From: Siphonodentalium dalli
Lineage: Eukaryota; Mollusca; Scaphopoda; Gadilida; Siphonodentaliidae
DNA length: 64,000 bases
Reading direction: 5' to 3'
Assembly: GCA_032622095.1 (NCBI GenBank)
Contig: CP136065.1
Location: forward strand, 204,052,618-204,116,617
Both the position numbers and the translations under genes were made by a program. A model generated the notes under the pieces. That model had not been told where the DNA came from, did not search any database, and saw nothing but the letters and a program-made list of their open reading frames with translations. Below are positions 1 to 12,108 of the stretch, one piece after another. The first letter of the stretch is position 1. Each line of letters starts with the position of its first letter.

Positions 1-554
1 GATATTTGCATTTTACACTTGATATGGGTGTTCTACACTAAGTAAAAGGAAATACTACGCACTATTCTATCATTCTGGGATCCAATCCCAGGCGATGGCT
101 ATACTTAGCATATTATGACATTGGGGGAGGGTTAAGTTTTTGCATATTATTGCTAAATTTGTAGGGTCAGGAAAATAAACTTAATACCTCCGGGTAGAAA
201 ATACTCCATTCTTTCCAAACATATATGATAAGATAAGCTCAATCCAGCGTGCTAGTTTTGTACAGAGTTGACGGGCGACAGTTTCTCTGAATCGTCATGT
301 TTTGACACATAACGTTACATTCTCCACCATGACGTCGTGAAATCTCAAACAAACCAGAAAAATAACAACGTTCCGATCTAGTATCACCATGTACCCCATA
401 ATAACAAATAGAACATTCTGTTTTTGGTGATGTGCTTAACTTTTAACCAATTGTGTATAGCTGGCCAACCGCTGAAAACAGGCTTATTTTTCAGTAGGTA
501 CCTTCACAAATAGTCTTACAATACATAGCTGCCACCAATTCCGGCAATATATAT
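1..554. other. Non-coding stretch, nothing recognised
   Basis: AT-rich sequence with no reading frame, RNA gene or repeat end that I can support. It lies beyond the 3' side of the first LINE fragment, which runs on the minus strand. Confidence 0.4.
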
Positions 555-639
555 TTACCTTTCAGAAAAAGTTGGTTTCAACTTGGTAGGGGTATCTCGA
601 AAACTAAGGCCCTTTTTGGATTTGGCCGCTCCTCTAGAG

Positions 640-1872
640 GCTTTCCTCGATCTCATCCAACCGGACAGCACCCTCGCACAATTCCGCTCGATCAGAGGAT
701 AGCTTGGGAACTGACCCCAAAAGGTCATCGATGGCATCATCGTCGGTTGGCTCGCTCTGATATAGATCAGAATAGAACCGCCTAGAATACTGCAATATGG
801 ACTCTGTAGTGTGATAAATTTTGCCATTTACTGGGCCCGAGAGCGAACTTGCGACCCCTGTAAATAGGTCTCATTGACTTTCCGAAGTTGAGTTTTGATT
901 GCAGATAATTCCGAGAGGTAATCACCAGGTGACAATCGCTCGCAGTGTAATGCTACCTTCTACTGTTTCTCCATATAGCGAAAGACCCTATTTCTAACTT
1001 TAGTTTTCGTTTTAGAATAGCCGATAACAACATTTTGGGAATCAATTTTAGCTTGATCCCACCAGGACGGAGTAATGATGGCCGCTTCGGCGTAATTATT
1101 CCAATATGTGCTAAACGTTTCTACTGGAGGAGGGTCTCATTAAATTTCCAGTAGCCCTGTCCTATAGTGATCTTAAACGGGGTCTTGATCGAAAGATGCA
1201 CATAGTCGTGGTCCGAATCAGGACAGGGCTCAATATCACAGTACAAAATATCATCTAGATAGCGCTCGGACAAGTAAAACCGATCCAAGCGACATCCTAC
1301 AGACTTACTGTGCCATGTCGTGGCCAAAAGATTAGGATGCAAATGGCGGTAGATGTCTTTTAGAGTGAAATCACTGCACAATTTGCCTATTTATTCAGAA
1401 CCTGCCAGTGCCATAAATAGGATTACCTCCCACTTTGTCAAGACTCGGTTCCTTGATGCAATTGAAATCGCCACCGCAAATAGTGAAATGCTGACCAAGA
1501 AATAAATGACTTAGTCCTTTGAAATATTCTATCCGTTCTTCCTTATCATTGGGTGCATAGGAATTTGATGAGGTGGAATTTGGAACCATGCACCACGATA
1601 TCGACAGAGACGAGTCTTCCATCAACACCGCTGTGCACCATTCCAACCGTCGCACCAAGACCCGATGAAATGCAAATTCCGACCCCTCGACTCCGGTTGG
1701 AGCCAAAAGACCAGAAACACTCACCTCCCCATTCTTGCTTCACCCTCTCAGCAAATCTATATGAGTCTCCTGCAAAAATAGAACATCGATATGCTTATCT
1801 CGACAGTAGCCAAATACAGACTGTGTCCTCACCGGGTCATGGAATCCGTTCGCATTGAGCGTCAAGACGTGT
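640..1872 (-). pseudogene. ORF2 remnant, APE endonuclease and start of RT linker (family A)
   Basis: Broken coding sequence for a LINE endonuclease, the enzyme that nicks target DNA to prime reverse transcription. Recognisable pieces are the QETHI-type motif near 1770, the WSFGSNRSRGVGI block near 1700, GGDFNCI near 1460, and an RLDRFYLSER...SDHDYVHL segment near 1200-1300 that carries the catalytic SDH. The pieces lie in different frames, so several indels separate them. The linker homologous to 45032-45379 follows, with an internal deletion near 830. The protein cannot be active. The assignment rests on motif order and on matches to two other copies in this window. Confidence 0.8.
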
Positions 1873-2349
1873 AATGACCTAGCCATTAATGGGCGCTGGA
1901 AGGGTTACCAACCTACGCCCACCCAACGCCAGGCGCTAAAAATAAAACGCTCTCTGCGCACGAACTCCGCAACACGGGACTTCACAGAAAGCGAAACGTC
2001 AAACAGAGTACACATCCATATACCAAAGCAAGACCACCCCCTGAAGGCTGCAATTACCTGGCTATGAAACACTCCATGCTCAAGATACGTACCTTTGACA
2101 CCACCAAGCAGCACGCGACTAAAGTAGATATAAATATGAAAATAAAGTGGAGCTACACCACCATGCGAAAAACCATAATATTTTGCGCAACACAAAACAC
2201 TATTGAGAACCGGGGTAAGACCCCTCGGAGGAAGTAGAATGAATCGTGGACAATCCGTGGTCGAGTTGATGCCGTAGAAGAGAAGCCGTAATTCGAGGGA
2301 CGAGATCCGGGTCGTAATGAATATGAGAATTATACAGAAAACCGCGATG

Positions 2350-2815
2350 AGTCATGATGGATCCACCGGGGGATCACCATCAGCGTTAGGCGGTGATACC
2401 ATGTCGTTGCCCATCTCCTCGGACGCGAACGATTGGTATTCATCATGGTTTAACCCAGACTGTGTCTCCTGTGAGTCATCGTCGTCGGAACCGAACAGAA
2501 CCTCAGAACAAACAATTTCTTTCTCCTGGCCGGACAATCCGGACTACTGCGGACATGTCCAACTGCATGACAACGCAGACACTTAGGCGGTTGCCCGGGA
2601 ATTGTAATCAATAAAGAAAACCCTGCATCGGTTTCTACCACGTCCGGTAAGGTGCTGAACTTGGCCGGATCCGTTACCAATATAAGTTTACATACACCAC
2701 TTTTAACACCGGTACTTTTGTCTTTCTCGAACTCCATTGTATCCACCGTTCCGAATTGTTTAAAAACCCTTGAAATGAAAGATTCTCTTACGTATGGCGG
2801 AATCCAATGGACTCA
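2350..2815 (-). pseudogene. ORF1 remnant with CCHC zinc knuckle (family A)
   Basis: C-terminal half of a LINE ORF1 nucleic-acid-binding protein. The knuckle CLRCHAVGHVRSSPDC is intact (C-x2-C-x4-H-x6-C) and follows a GQPPK segment, as in all ORF1 copies here. Upstream, a segment resembling HW-P-YVRESF corresponds to the HWLPYFVRDSF block of the copy at 30 kb but needs a frameshift. Downstream is an acidic, Ser-rich tail. The 5' truncation falls near 2815. Confidence 0.7.
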
Positions 2816-3349
2816 GGAAAAATAATTGGTAACATATGTATTTACAAGGGTTCCCGACAGCCGTTAAAAACCGATTACATAAGATAACGGCGATATCACA
2901 GATAAGGATGACTGTCGGGACTGCTAATGTGGGAAGTATTTACACTTTCCAATTTAATGGTTTGTCTGTTAGCATGATTCGAAGAGATAAGCTGAGTCTG
3001 GTCGTTGATTAATTGCGGCACCATGCTGACATGGTGTCACACCAAACGAAAGCCCAGAGTTATGGTCTGAAAACGATACACATGACACATTGGTGTGCCA
3101 AAAGGACCGTGTTTGTCGGCTCATAACGCCATCTGTATATTGACATTACTTATTGGGTAATTGATTGATTAGGGCGTCATATGTTGCCTGCCGCGTGAAA
3201 CGTGTTCCTTTCGCGGTGCCACGCCGTTTAAGTGCCTGTCAATATAGCACTGTGTGTGGGCGGGTCTTATGAACATAGAAATGGTGGTATTTGCATATGC
3301 GCTGTGCATTGATATGAAAACAAAAGACAGTGGGAAAATTGCGAGCGTT
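2816..3349. other. Non-coding gap between two LINE remnants
   Basis: No reading frame or RNA gene recognised. It includes the host flank next to the A-tail of element B. I find no U2 sequence here, so the 3' flank of element B is either not U2 or has been rearranged. Confidence 0.4.
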
Positions 3350-6300
3350 TTTTTTTTTAAATGTGAATACTTTGTCGTTTATGACTTGACATATGTCATT
3401 ATTTTGTGCCCAATATTCATGGAAATGTAACCTCTCGAGACGCCGGAAGTCGCACATGAAGTCGCGCTAGAAAAGCGACAACTAGGCTGTCTCGAGAAAT
3501 GCATTTACGCCTGAATTTGGTTTCATTTCTTTCAAACCAAATTGTATTGATTGCCTCAGAAATGAGAGCTAAACTTGCCGAACGTTGTGTTTTGGCGAAG
3601 TCTGCTGGAAGGTGCAGAAATCTGATAGCTTTAGTAGATGGTGATACTTTAATCTCTGTGACAAGATTTGAAATCCAATTAAAAACGAGTAGCCATAATA
3701 ATTGTATAGCTTTGCAGTCGACAAACAGATGCTGTATAGTCTCGGCTTCCGCTTTGCATAGACAGCATCGATTATCCCGTGCAATATGAAAATTATGTAA
3801 TTTATAATTTGTTGGCAGAATTTCATGAATTACGCGCCAACATGTTGATCGACAAAATGGATCTAGAAATTTATCAGAAAGATTGGTCCAAGTAATTCTA
3901 AAATCAAACTTTAGACAATTTTGTTCAACATTTGATCTCCGAATTACTTTAGTCATTAGAACATCATAAAATTGTTTGGTTGATATATTTTTGAACTCAA
4001 ATGAGTCCACACAAGATTTGTACGCCCTGAGAGCGGAAAGACATTGTAAATAAAACAATGGGGTATAGTCCATGCTGTGAGGTATGAGATTGGATGCAAA
4101 ATCTGGCCTATAATGCCGGAGTAAGAATCCAATCCAATAGATGGCAAAATGTTTCCATCGTACACCAGGATTATTTATGAGCCTTTGCATATGGCTAAGA
4201 TAAAAAGCTGCTTGTTTTGTTGGAATGTGGCACAAATTAATGCCTCCATTGAGGACATCATTGTGACACACAGAACGCGCAAGTGACTCACCTTTAATTT
4301 TCCAGAAATGTGAAAACAGATTTTTGAAATAATTTGGTATAATGTTTAGGTATTGGAACTATACCTGCATAATACCACAGCTTACTACAGGCAAAAACAT
4401 TAATGTGTTTGGCTCTCCCGAAGTGAGAGAGTTTCCTGTCATATAAATTATTGCACGAGCCAGTAAATTTAGTATATAATTTATGAAAATGATCGTCGGC
4501 TGGAATGTTATTTCCAAATTGTATGCCAACAATTTTAGCGTGTTTTGCCCATGAGATCCCAAAGGGATGATCAGAGCAGGATTTCCATTTTCCGAGAAAA
4601 ATGCCACATGTTTTGTGCATGTTTAATTTTGAGCCAGAGGCTTTTCCAAAAAGAAAACAAGATTTGAATAATTCGCCGATGGAATTTTCAGATGTGAGAA
4701 TGGCTGTTACATCATCGGCGTACGCACTGAGCTTGACCACTTCTGATGTACCGAACATTTTCAAACCCAAAATTTATTATTACGGATTATTACGCAGGTG
4801 AATAACGAATGGCTCTATGCATAAAACATACAATAGAGGTGAGAGGCTGCACCCTTGCCTTACGGATCGGGTGACAGGGAATGGATCTGATACATAATGA
4901 TTAACCAAGACACTGGAACAAATATCAGTATAAAATACTTTCACCCATGCAATGAAATTATCGCCAAAGCCGAAGGCTGTTAATGTTTTGAGTAAATAAT
5001 CATGATTTACTCTGTCGAAAGCCTTTGCTTGATCTAGTGCTATAAAAGTGCATTCATCATTCTTCTGATTAGTATAATCAACAACATTCCGTTAACAAAT
5101 GTGCATTATCAAGAATAGTTCTTCCCGGCACGCCACACGTTTGATCGGGATGAACTATTGATGATATCACATTGCGTAGTCTGTTGCTGAAGATTTTCGA
5201 TAGGATTTTATAATCGTAATTGAGAAGACTAATAGGTCGATAATTGCCCATTTCTTCTGGATGTAAAGGGTCTTTTTGAAGAAGTACAATTAATGAGAGC
5301 TTTTGAGATGGCGTAAGTGCCTTACTGTTGAAAACATCGGAATACACCTCGAGAAGTGTGGGCGCTAACATGTCAATGAATGATGCATAAAATTCTTTTG
5401 CTAAGCCATCACTGCCTGGTGATTTGTCATTTTGCATGTCTTTGACTGCTTTTTTGATTTCAGATAATGTGATTGGCGACTCGCACATTGCTGAGCCTAA
5501 AGAGGAAATTTGAGGAAGATCCTTGGGAAATGAATCGCAAGCACTTTCCCCAATTTCCTCTTTTGTGAATAAGTTGGAATAAAATTCCCGGAATTTGCAT
5601 AAAATATCGTCTGTTTTGGTGTATGTATGTTCACCATCTTTGATGTTTGTAATTATTTTCTGAGATGCACGTCTTCTTTCCAAATGAGAGAAGAAAGAAG
5701 ACGGCTCCTCTTGGTGGTCGAGGAAATTAGCTTTAGATCTGATATGGGCGCCAATTGTAGCTTTTGATTGCAAATCTCTAATATTGTTATGCAATTCGAC
5801 TATTTGTTCGGTGTAATTACCGGGGTTTGATTTTTCAGCATCCGTTAGTGAATAATATAATTTTTGCATATCCATTAAAGTGGATCTGTCTTTGCGGGAA
5901 TTACTTTTTGAGAATGCAATTATGAAATCTTTGATGCGCTGTTTAGTGGTTTCCCACCAATCTGTGGTGACAGTGTTATCAATTATCTCATTTGTTATTG
6001 CATACCAAAAGGTTTTGAATTCTTCACGAAATTCATGCAAATGGAATAATGAATTATTGGCTTTCCAATAACCAGGTCCAATGGACTGGCACTGAATATC
6101 AGATAACGTGAAGTGAATAAGGTCGTGGTCTGAAAAACCAACGACAAGTTGGTTGCAATCTTTTACAAACGGCATGACCGACTTGGAGATGTAGAAACGG
6201 TCGAGACGCGTTGCTACACCTCTCTGTCGCCATGTCGTGCATATAGATCGACTATTCAAATGTCTATAAACATCAATCATTTCAAATTGTGACATTGTAT

Positions 6301-6805
6301 TTGCCCACGTTTTACCTGTGGCCGAAAGGGTAATGTCACCTCCTATTTTGTCGAGCTTCAAATCCGTTATAAAATTGAAATCGCCTCCTAGTATTATCGG
6401 GGTCCTAGTAACAAAATGCTTAACTATGTTTTCGAAGAATGTTTTCCTATCACCTTGGGTGTTGGGGCCGTAGATATTAATGAGCCTGACTTTTTGGCCA
6501 TTAATGTCTGCGTCCACAATGACATAGCGTCCTTCGAAATCATAATTATATTTATGGATTTTGAAATTAAGGTGTTTTGATATAAGTATTCCGGTACCAG
6601 ATGACCGACTTGAACCGAATGACCAAAAGCCATCGCAGTTCATTGATTTTGAAATATTTCTTGCTTCATATAAATTTGTTATATGAGTCTCTTGTAAAAA
6701 TAATATGTTAATTCCATTATGATCAGATAAGTAATTTAAAATGTGACGTTTTCTATGTTGGCCCAAGCCATTGCAATTAATCGAGGCTATTTTTAATTTA
6801 TCCAT
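3350..6805 (-). pseudogene. ORF2: APE endonuclease / reverse transcriptase of element B
   Basis: Starts with MDKLKIASINCNGLG at 6805. The first 575 residues are open (6805-5078) and hold the whole endonuclease (QETHI, GGDFNFI, SDHDLIHF) and the RT N-terminal blocks (NDKSPGSDGLAKEFY, NYRPISLLNYDYK, DQTCGVPGRTI). The frame then breaks near 5080. The segment at 4294-4770 carries AYADDVTAI with the catalytic aspartates. The segment at 3417-4271 carries the C-terminal domain, including a CCLCKAEAETIQHLFVDC knuckle. A last shift moves the final 30 residues into another frame. The protein copies RNA into a nicked target, in the nucleus. At least three frame breaks make this copy dead. Its start overlaps the end of ORF1 by 13 nt. 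Confidence 0.88.
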
Positions 6806-7705
6806 GATTGATTAAGGGTTGTAGGCGAGCTGAAAACATATATAGAACATACCTTTCTGAAATATTTAACTATAATAACAGAACTAAGCATAAAGATGCG
6901 AGCAAGAGGCAAAAGCCAAATGCGTGAAATTCGTAGTCCATGGGCGTTCCGGGTCGTTTTGGGTCCAATTAGAGTTTTCCGTGTTTCTGGGGACAAATCC
7001 GTGTCGTTTCTAGTGTTATAATTGTCACTTTTAATATCCATCAGGTGCCGTCTTGAAGTTCCCTCCTGGAGGGGCCGTCCTGTACAACAATCAGCAAGTC
7101 CTGGGGGGGGGGGTGTTCCTGTGCCCCTCGCCTCCGTGCAATTTCTGCTTCGGTGTCCCACATTTAGGCACCGAAGACACAGCGGTGGTCTCCCAGCTAT
7201 AGTTAGCAGACATTTATAGGTGTTCATATTTGCAGTGTGCGGAATAAACGCCTTGGTGTCGTGATCAATTATCATGATAATTTCCCGAACCCCCGTCTTG
7301 TACTCTATCCCTTGTGTGGATGCCATCAGAACGGTTCCGGACTGTACTTTCCCAAATCGTCCCAAAAAGTTCATTACTACTGACGTTGGTACATGGTAAG
7401 GTAACCAATGTACCCTTACTTTGACTGTCTGCTCCAGATAGTGGGAGAACATGAACGTAATCCCATTCACTTTAAAGTCACTCATCGATCCCACATCTTT
7501 AGCGGATATGTCACTGACCATCACAAAAAACCGCTCGTCTGAACGTTCCATCCGGTACACAGCGTCCAGTCTACCGGATAGTCTACAATAATCCTTAAAG
7601 CTGGATACCAGCTTATCCTGATTCATGGAATTTGCCTGACGGCCTTTAACAGAAATCTTAACAGTCCTAGAGACGATCGAGTGAAGCAGCATCCGATGAA
7701 GCCAT
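6793..7705 (-). pseudogene. ORF1: zinc-knuckle nucleic-acid-binding protein of element B
   Basis: An open stretch of about 299 codons starts at 7692. The likely original start is the ATG at 7705, now in another frame, so a small indel near the N-terminus is inferred. A middle block HWLPYHVPTSVVMNFLGRFG is followed by AGRPPLCLRCLNVGHRSRNC, a C-x2-C-x4-H-x4-C knuckle near residue 180. A G-run at 7087-7095 then probably shifted the tail. The family partner binds element RNA in the retrotransposition RNP. Confidence 0.78.
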
Positions 7706-7783
7706 AGCGGCTAGCGCTGGGGTAATTAATTACCTGCCACAGCGCGATGCAGAGCGAGAGCGAAAACACGTCCTCACTCACGA

Positions 7784-7815
7784 GATAAGAACAGATAGTA
7801 GAACAGATACTACAC
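7784..7815 (-). ncRNA. U2 snRNA fragment between Keno-1 and element B
   Basis: Read on the minus strand, this is AGTGTAGTATCTGTTC followed by TACTATCTGTTCTTATC. It corresponds to U2 nt 30-45 and then about nt 34-50 again, a short tandem repeat of the target. Keno-1's A-tail joins on one side and element B's 5' end on the other. The rest of the U2 3' domain is absent here, so the gene copy is destroyed. Confidence 0.82.
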
Positions 7816-8102
7816 TTTTTTTTTTTTTTTATAAAAAGTTTATTAAGGAATAATAATGAATCAAGGTTTCGGTACAAATGGAAAGAATATAACAACATAG
7901 CAAAATGGAAATAATGTATGGTATATAAAGAAAAGGAATAGAAAGCCGACAACCTGCCAGCACCGCACCGACCCCCGCTCCGAATAAAAACAGACGAATC
8001 TGCGTTATCACAGGCTGGAGCGAGGATCGTATGAAACAAAAAGAGTTGGGCAATATTAATAACCCTCCCAACTCCCCACGAAATATGAAAGAAAGAAAAA
8101 CA

Positions 8103-8162
8103 GAGTTATCAATCCTGCATCCCGGAGACGCAAGGGTCTCCACAATGCAGGAAGGATAACTC
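8103..8162 (-). other. Conserved 60-nt hairpin in Keno-1 3' UTR
   Basis: GAGTTATC at one end pairs with GATAACTC at the other. Inside, CCTGCAT pairs with ATGCAGG and GGAGA pairs with TCTCC. Equivalent hairpins of the same length occur in Keno-2 (twice) and Keno-3. A partial second repeat starts just after it (near 8177). In other LINEs 3' UTR stem-loops are recognised by the element's own RT; that role here is inference. Confidence 0.7.
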
Positions 8163-8201
8163 CACTGAAAAGTAAACAGAGTTATCTTCTAAAGGTGCAC
8201 T

Positions 8202-11200
8202 CTAGAATGTGAATTCCACTTTGCCGTTCGAAATCCGACAGATATCAGTTGTTACCAACCAATACCGGTCGAACTCCGAACGGTGGAGGCGCGCGTAATC
8301 AGCGAGGATACAAATTTTAAGGCGATTTAAATAATCCACAATAAGTTTATTAGAATGAGTCGTGCCTTTGTGAAACTTTGCTTCATTGCGAAAGTACCAA
8401 ATGGTGCTGATGGCTTCAGTCAGAAGCACGAGAATTGTGGCTTTGTGATGCCTGTCGAGATTCAGAGGTAGTTGCAAAAAGCGAACAATTTTGGCTAGGG
8501 GTTTAATCTCTGATTTGGGCAGTAAGTTATTGGCCCACTGAAAAATTAGCCGCCACAATGGTTGAACATGTGGACAAAAACAAAATAAGTGTTCGCGACG
8601 TCTGTCCGACAAAGGGGGCATAATTTATATGGCTGTATTTTCAAATAATGCAAAAGTTGATTAACAGGTAAGATATCATGAGCCAACTTCCAAATGTCAC
8701 GCCGTGCAATGGGACCGATAAAGGGATTGTGTAAATTATTCCAAGTTAAGTTAAACTGAATAGTAGGGTATCTGTTAATAACAATTGGGGACTTGACAAT
8801 TTTACTTAGAAAATCCAAGTAGAATTGTTTGGTAGTAAAGTTGTCGAAATGAAAATCGGGGCGAATTGTCAGATATTTCCTAAGGGCTGCCAGAACTTTG
8901 GTATAAAATGGGAATTGAAAGAACATAAATAGGCTGCAGAAAGGGGAATAATAGAACAATAGTACCATAATTTGGATAAAGCATATGTATTAACAAGGGC
9001 GGTACGGGAGAAGGGGGTCAATTTTCGATCAAAAGAATTTTGTAGTACGCCCGAAAATTTGGAAAGGAGATTGTGAAAGTGACCATCTAGACTAATGTCA
9101 TTGCCATATTGAATTCCGAGAAGTTTTTGATGAGAGACCCATTTTAAGCCATGTGGCGTGTCTGTGCGGTCTCTCCAAGAGCCTAAAAATATACCGGCTG
9201 ATTTGTTTAAATTTAACTTAGCTCCGGATGCTTTACCAAAAAGTGTGCAATTAGATAATATATGTTCCATAGAGTTGTCATTAGTGACTATCGTGGTGAC
9301 GTCGTCCGCATACGCAGCTACCCAAAATCTACCCAAAATCTGCGTATCCGAACGGAATTTAATCTAAAGGGGCTCAAGACAAAGGCCATACACAAGCGGG
9401 GAAATACTGCAGCCTTGACGTACTGATCGAGTGACGGGGAAAGGGTCGGAAATAAACTGGTTTACAATAACAGACGAAGTGATGTTACTGTAAAAAAGTT
9501 TAATCCATGAAATAAATTTGGGGTGAACCCGTATGCAGAAAGGGCGCGAAAAAGGTATGTGTGATCCACTCTGTCAAAAGCTTTAGCTTGATCAAGGGAA
9601 ATAAGGGCACACCGAATATTTTTATTATTTACGTAATCAATGAGATTGCGTAAAAGATGGGCATTGTCTAAAATGGACCTTCCGGGAATGCCGCAAGTTT
9701 GGTCAGAGTGCACTAAAGTGCCAATGACGTCCCGGAGGCGGTTTGTGAAAAATTTTGAAAGAATTTTATAGTCATAGTTCAATAAACTGATGGGGCGATA
9801 ATTTGAAACGAGTTCAGGGTGCTGGGGGTCTTTGAGAAGTAAAACAATAAGGGACTGTCGCTGCGAGGCAGACAGTTGACCTGAAAGGAAACAGTGATTA
9901 TATAAATGATGTAGGATGGGCGCGATATAGTCAAGAAAAGTAAAATAAAATTCCTTGCCTAACCCATCGCTACCAGGGGATTTATTATTTTTCATCTGGG
10001 AAACCGCAGTTTTAATTTCATCTATAGAAATGGGGGAATCACATAAGGATTTATCAGAGGGCGATATTTGGGGTAAATCATGTAAAAAGTCCGAACAAGC
10101 GGAATCATCAATGGCCTCGGCAGTAAACAGGTCTGAATAAAATTCCCGAAATTTAGTTAAAATATCATGTGAATCGGTACAAGTATTGTCATTTACGGTA
10201 ACCAAAGAGATAGTTTTCCTGGAACCACGATGGTGCTCCATCCGATGGAAGTGCGAAGAAGTGGATTCCTGAGAATCCAACTCCTGCGCACGACATCGGA
10301 TGAAGGACCCGTGCTCCAGTTCCAAATATAATTCATGGAGCTTTTGGCAAAATGCCGAGATTTGCTCTGAATAATTTCCGGGATTAAATTTTTCCATTGT
10401 ACATAAATTAAAATACTGCTGTTCGAGATCACGGATTACGGATTTATTGGAATTGGAAAGCCGTTTGCTATGAGTAATTACGAAGGACTTTATCTTCTTC
10501 TTGATCCCCTCCCACCAATCAGACGTGACCGCATCAGCGGCCACGCCCGACGTGAGAGAAGACCAAAAAGAGAGAAAGGCCTCCTGAAAAGTTTCATCTT
10601 GAAATATTTTAACATTGGCCTTCCAATAACCGCGACCGAATGACTGGCAATTAAATTTTTTAATTGTAAATGAAATAGCATCGTGGTCGGATATGCATCC
10701 GACGATTTGTTTAAAGGCATGAATAGATGTTAACAGGGACTCAGAGACATAGCACCGGTCAAGCCGAGAAGCACTATGCCCCCGAGTCCATGTAAATTGC
10801 GTTGCTGTGGGTTCCTGTTGACAAAATACATGTTTGAGTTTGAATTTGTCACGTAAACTTGCCCACTTCCGGGACACAGGAAGGACCCGGTCATGACCAA
10901 TTCGATCGAGCGACACATCATCCACGAAATTAAAATCGCCCCCGATAATAATCGGGCGAATACAAACCAAATGAGGTATCACTCGATCGAAAAAGTCACG
11001 ACGGGGTCCACCGCTATTATTAGGGGCATAAACATTAATGAGGCGAAGTAATTGGTCATCGAGTAAAATATCCAATACGACCATGCGGCCGTCGGTGTCA
11101 TAAAAGAATTTGTCAATCTGAATATCTAAATGAGGAGAAATTAAAATAGCCGCACCACGGGCGGAATTCGTACCATAAGAGTAATGGCCCTTCATATCAA

Positions 11201-11366
11201 GATTAGAATTAAGTGAGTCGGCTTCAAGTTTGCCTAAAATGTGAGTCTCTTGTAAAAATATAATGTCGATTGAATTGAAACGAACAAGCATTTTCAAAAG
11301 GCGCTGTTTCTGAGAACTGCCCAGGCCATTGCAGTTAAGTGATGCGATATTTAGGTTCGCCATCAT
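8202..11366 (-). pseudogene. ORF2: APE endonuclease / reverse transcriptase of Keno-1
   Basis: Opens with MMANLNIASLNCNGLG at 11366. The first 634 codons (to 9462) are continuous: endonuclease with QETHI, GGDFNFVDD and SDHDAISF, then RT blocks NKSPGSDGLGKEFY, NYRPISLLNYDYK, DQTCGIPGRSI and DQAKAFDRVDHTYLF. After a frameshift the AAYADDVTTIV active site lies near 9310. The C-terminal part is in two further frames and ends in CPLCRTD, with the downstream His/Cys partly lost, at 8202. The deletion near 8908 removes about 88 codons between RT and knuckle. Upstream of the start there is a structured leader, which suggests non-standard initiation of ORF2. Confidence 0.9.
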
Positions 11367-11538
11367 GACAGTTAGTTTACCCTACAATAACCCACAGCAA
11401 CAAAAATGAAAGGAAAAATGCCATAAATTGGGGTAGCGCGGCCGCCAACCACGTGGACCGATGAACCGCGGCGTACCGATGCGCATCGACCCACGCAGAA
11501 AGCCCCCGCGCCAACCACAACAAACACTTAAAGTGCAG

Positions 11539-11568
11539 GGTCATAGAGAGCGTTGCTCTCTGATGACC
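11539..11568 (-). other. Inter-ORF hairpin, copy a, Keno-1
   Basis: A 30-nt near-perfect hairpin. The outer stem is GGTCAT/ATGACC, the inner stem AGAGAGC/GCTCTCT, with a three-base loop and one bulged base. Homologous hairpins in Keno-2 and Keno-3 keep the pairing with different bases. Confidence 0.65.
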
Positions 11569-11813
11569 AACGTTGAAATGAGACAAAAAGCGCGGACAGC
11601 ACATCGCCATACCCGGACGAGCAGAGTGCAGTCTAAAACGGCCACACTCTGATCGACCAAGCACGTCGACACACCGTCCACGAACAATACAAAATACAGA
11701 GAACAATGAGACAGTGCGACAACGATGCCGGTCAGCCAGCGAAACGCGGATTACCGGTGTACGATAGCCGCTCGACAAAGTCGTCACACTGTCAACAAAG
11801 TATAAAATTGCAA

Positions 11814-11843
11814 GGTCGCCGAGTGCGATACACTCTGGCGACC
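11814..11843 (-). other. Inter-ORF hairpin, copy b, Keno-1
   Basis: GGTCGCC pairs with GGCGACC and GAGTG with CACTC around a five-base loop. It sits about 275 bp from copy a inside a two-unit tandem duplication of the leader. Confidence 0.65.
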
Positions 11844-12108
11844 CAGCACTGCGGACACAAAGAAAAATAACACTGAGTGGCCAGCGCGGCGACAAACTCG
11901 ATCGCGCAGAGAACAGCCTAAATCGGCCGTAATCTGAGCGATCGCGAATGTCGACACACTGTCCACCCACAACAATACATACATAAAAACACATAAAGAG
12001 AAATCCAGGGACGGTCCAAGTTCGGGGTGGGGGTCGTTGGAGAAAACACAAAGTCCGGTTGAACAGGTCCACAGGTCGAGAAATAGTTCGTTGTATCTTC
12101 ATGAAGAG

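Larger units (their letters stand above)
555..2815 (-). mobile_element. Family A non-LTR retrotransposon, truncated fragment
   Basis: A minus-strand LINE remnant truncated at both ends. From high to low coordinates it contains the back half of ORF1 with a CCHC knuckle, a non-coding leader, the APE endonuclease of ORF2, and the linker leading into the reverse transcriptase. DNA between about 640 and 1080 matches 45000-45512 almost base for base, apart from a roughly 90-bp deletion near 830. The endonuclease part matches 28380-28990. Three copies of one family are therefore present in the window. The RT itself is missing. The first 85 bp (555-640) do not match the other copies, so the exact 3' edge is uncertain. 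Confidence 0.75.
3350..7783 (-). mobile_element. Element B, near full-length U2-associated non-LTR retrotransposon
   Basis: A complete-looking two-ORF LINE on the minus strand. A U2 fragment (7784-7815) abuts its 5' end, followed by a leader of about 80 bp, ORF1, ORF2, and an oligo(A) tail (T run near 3350-3360 on the plus strand) directly after the ORF2 C-terminus. There is almost no 3' UTR, unlike the Keno-like elements. Protein motifs are shared with D and the Keno-like copies (same knuckle context, same RT blocks), but the nucleotide sequence is clearly different, so I treat it as a separate lineage of the same Tx1-like clade. Downstream flank shows no U2 half. Confidence 0.8.

Noticed and set aside
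2855-2917. Inverted CCCGACAG / CTGTCGGG pair
   Set aside because: Only 8 paired bases with no further structure.
11377-12102. 241-codon minus-strand open frame between ORF1 and ORF2 of Keno-1 (and a 258-codon counterpart at 19290-20066), with hydrophobic stretches
   Set aside because: It overlaps the repeated, structured leader. The conserved feature is hairpin pairing rather than codons, and Keno-3 has no matching open frame.
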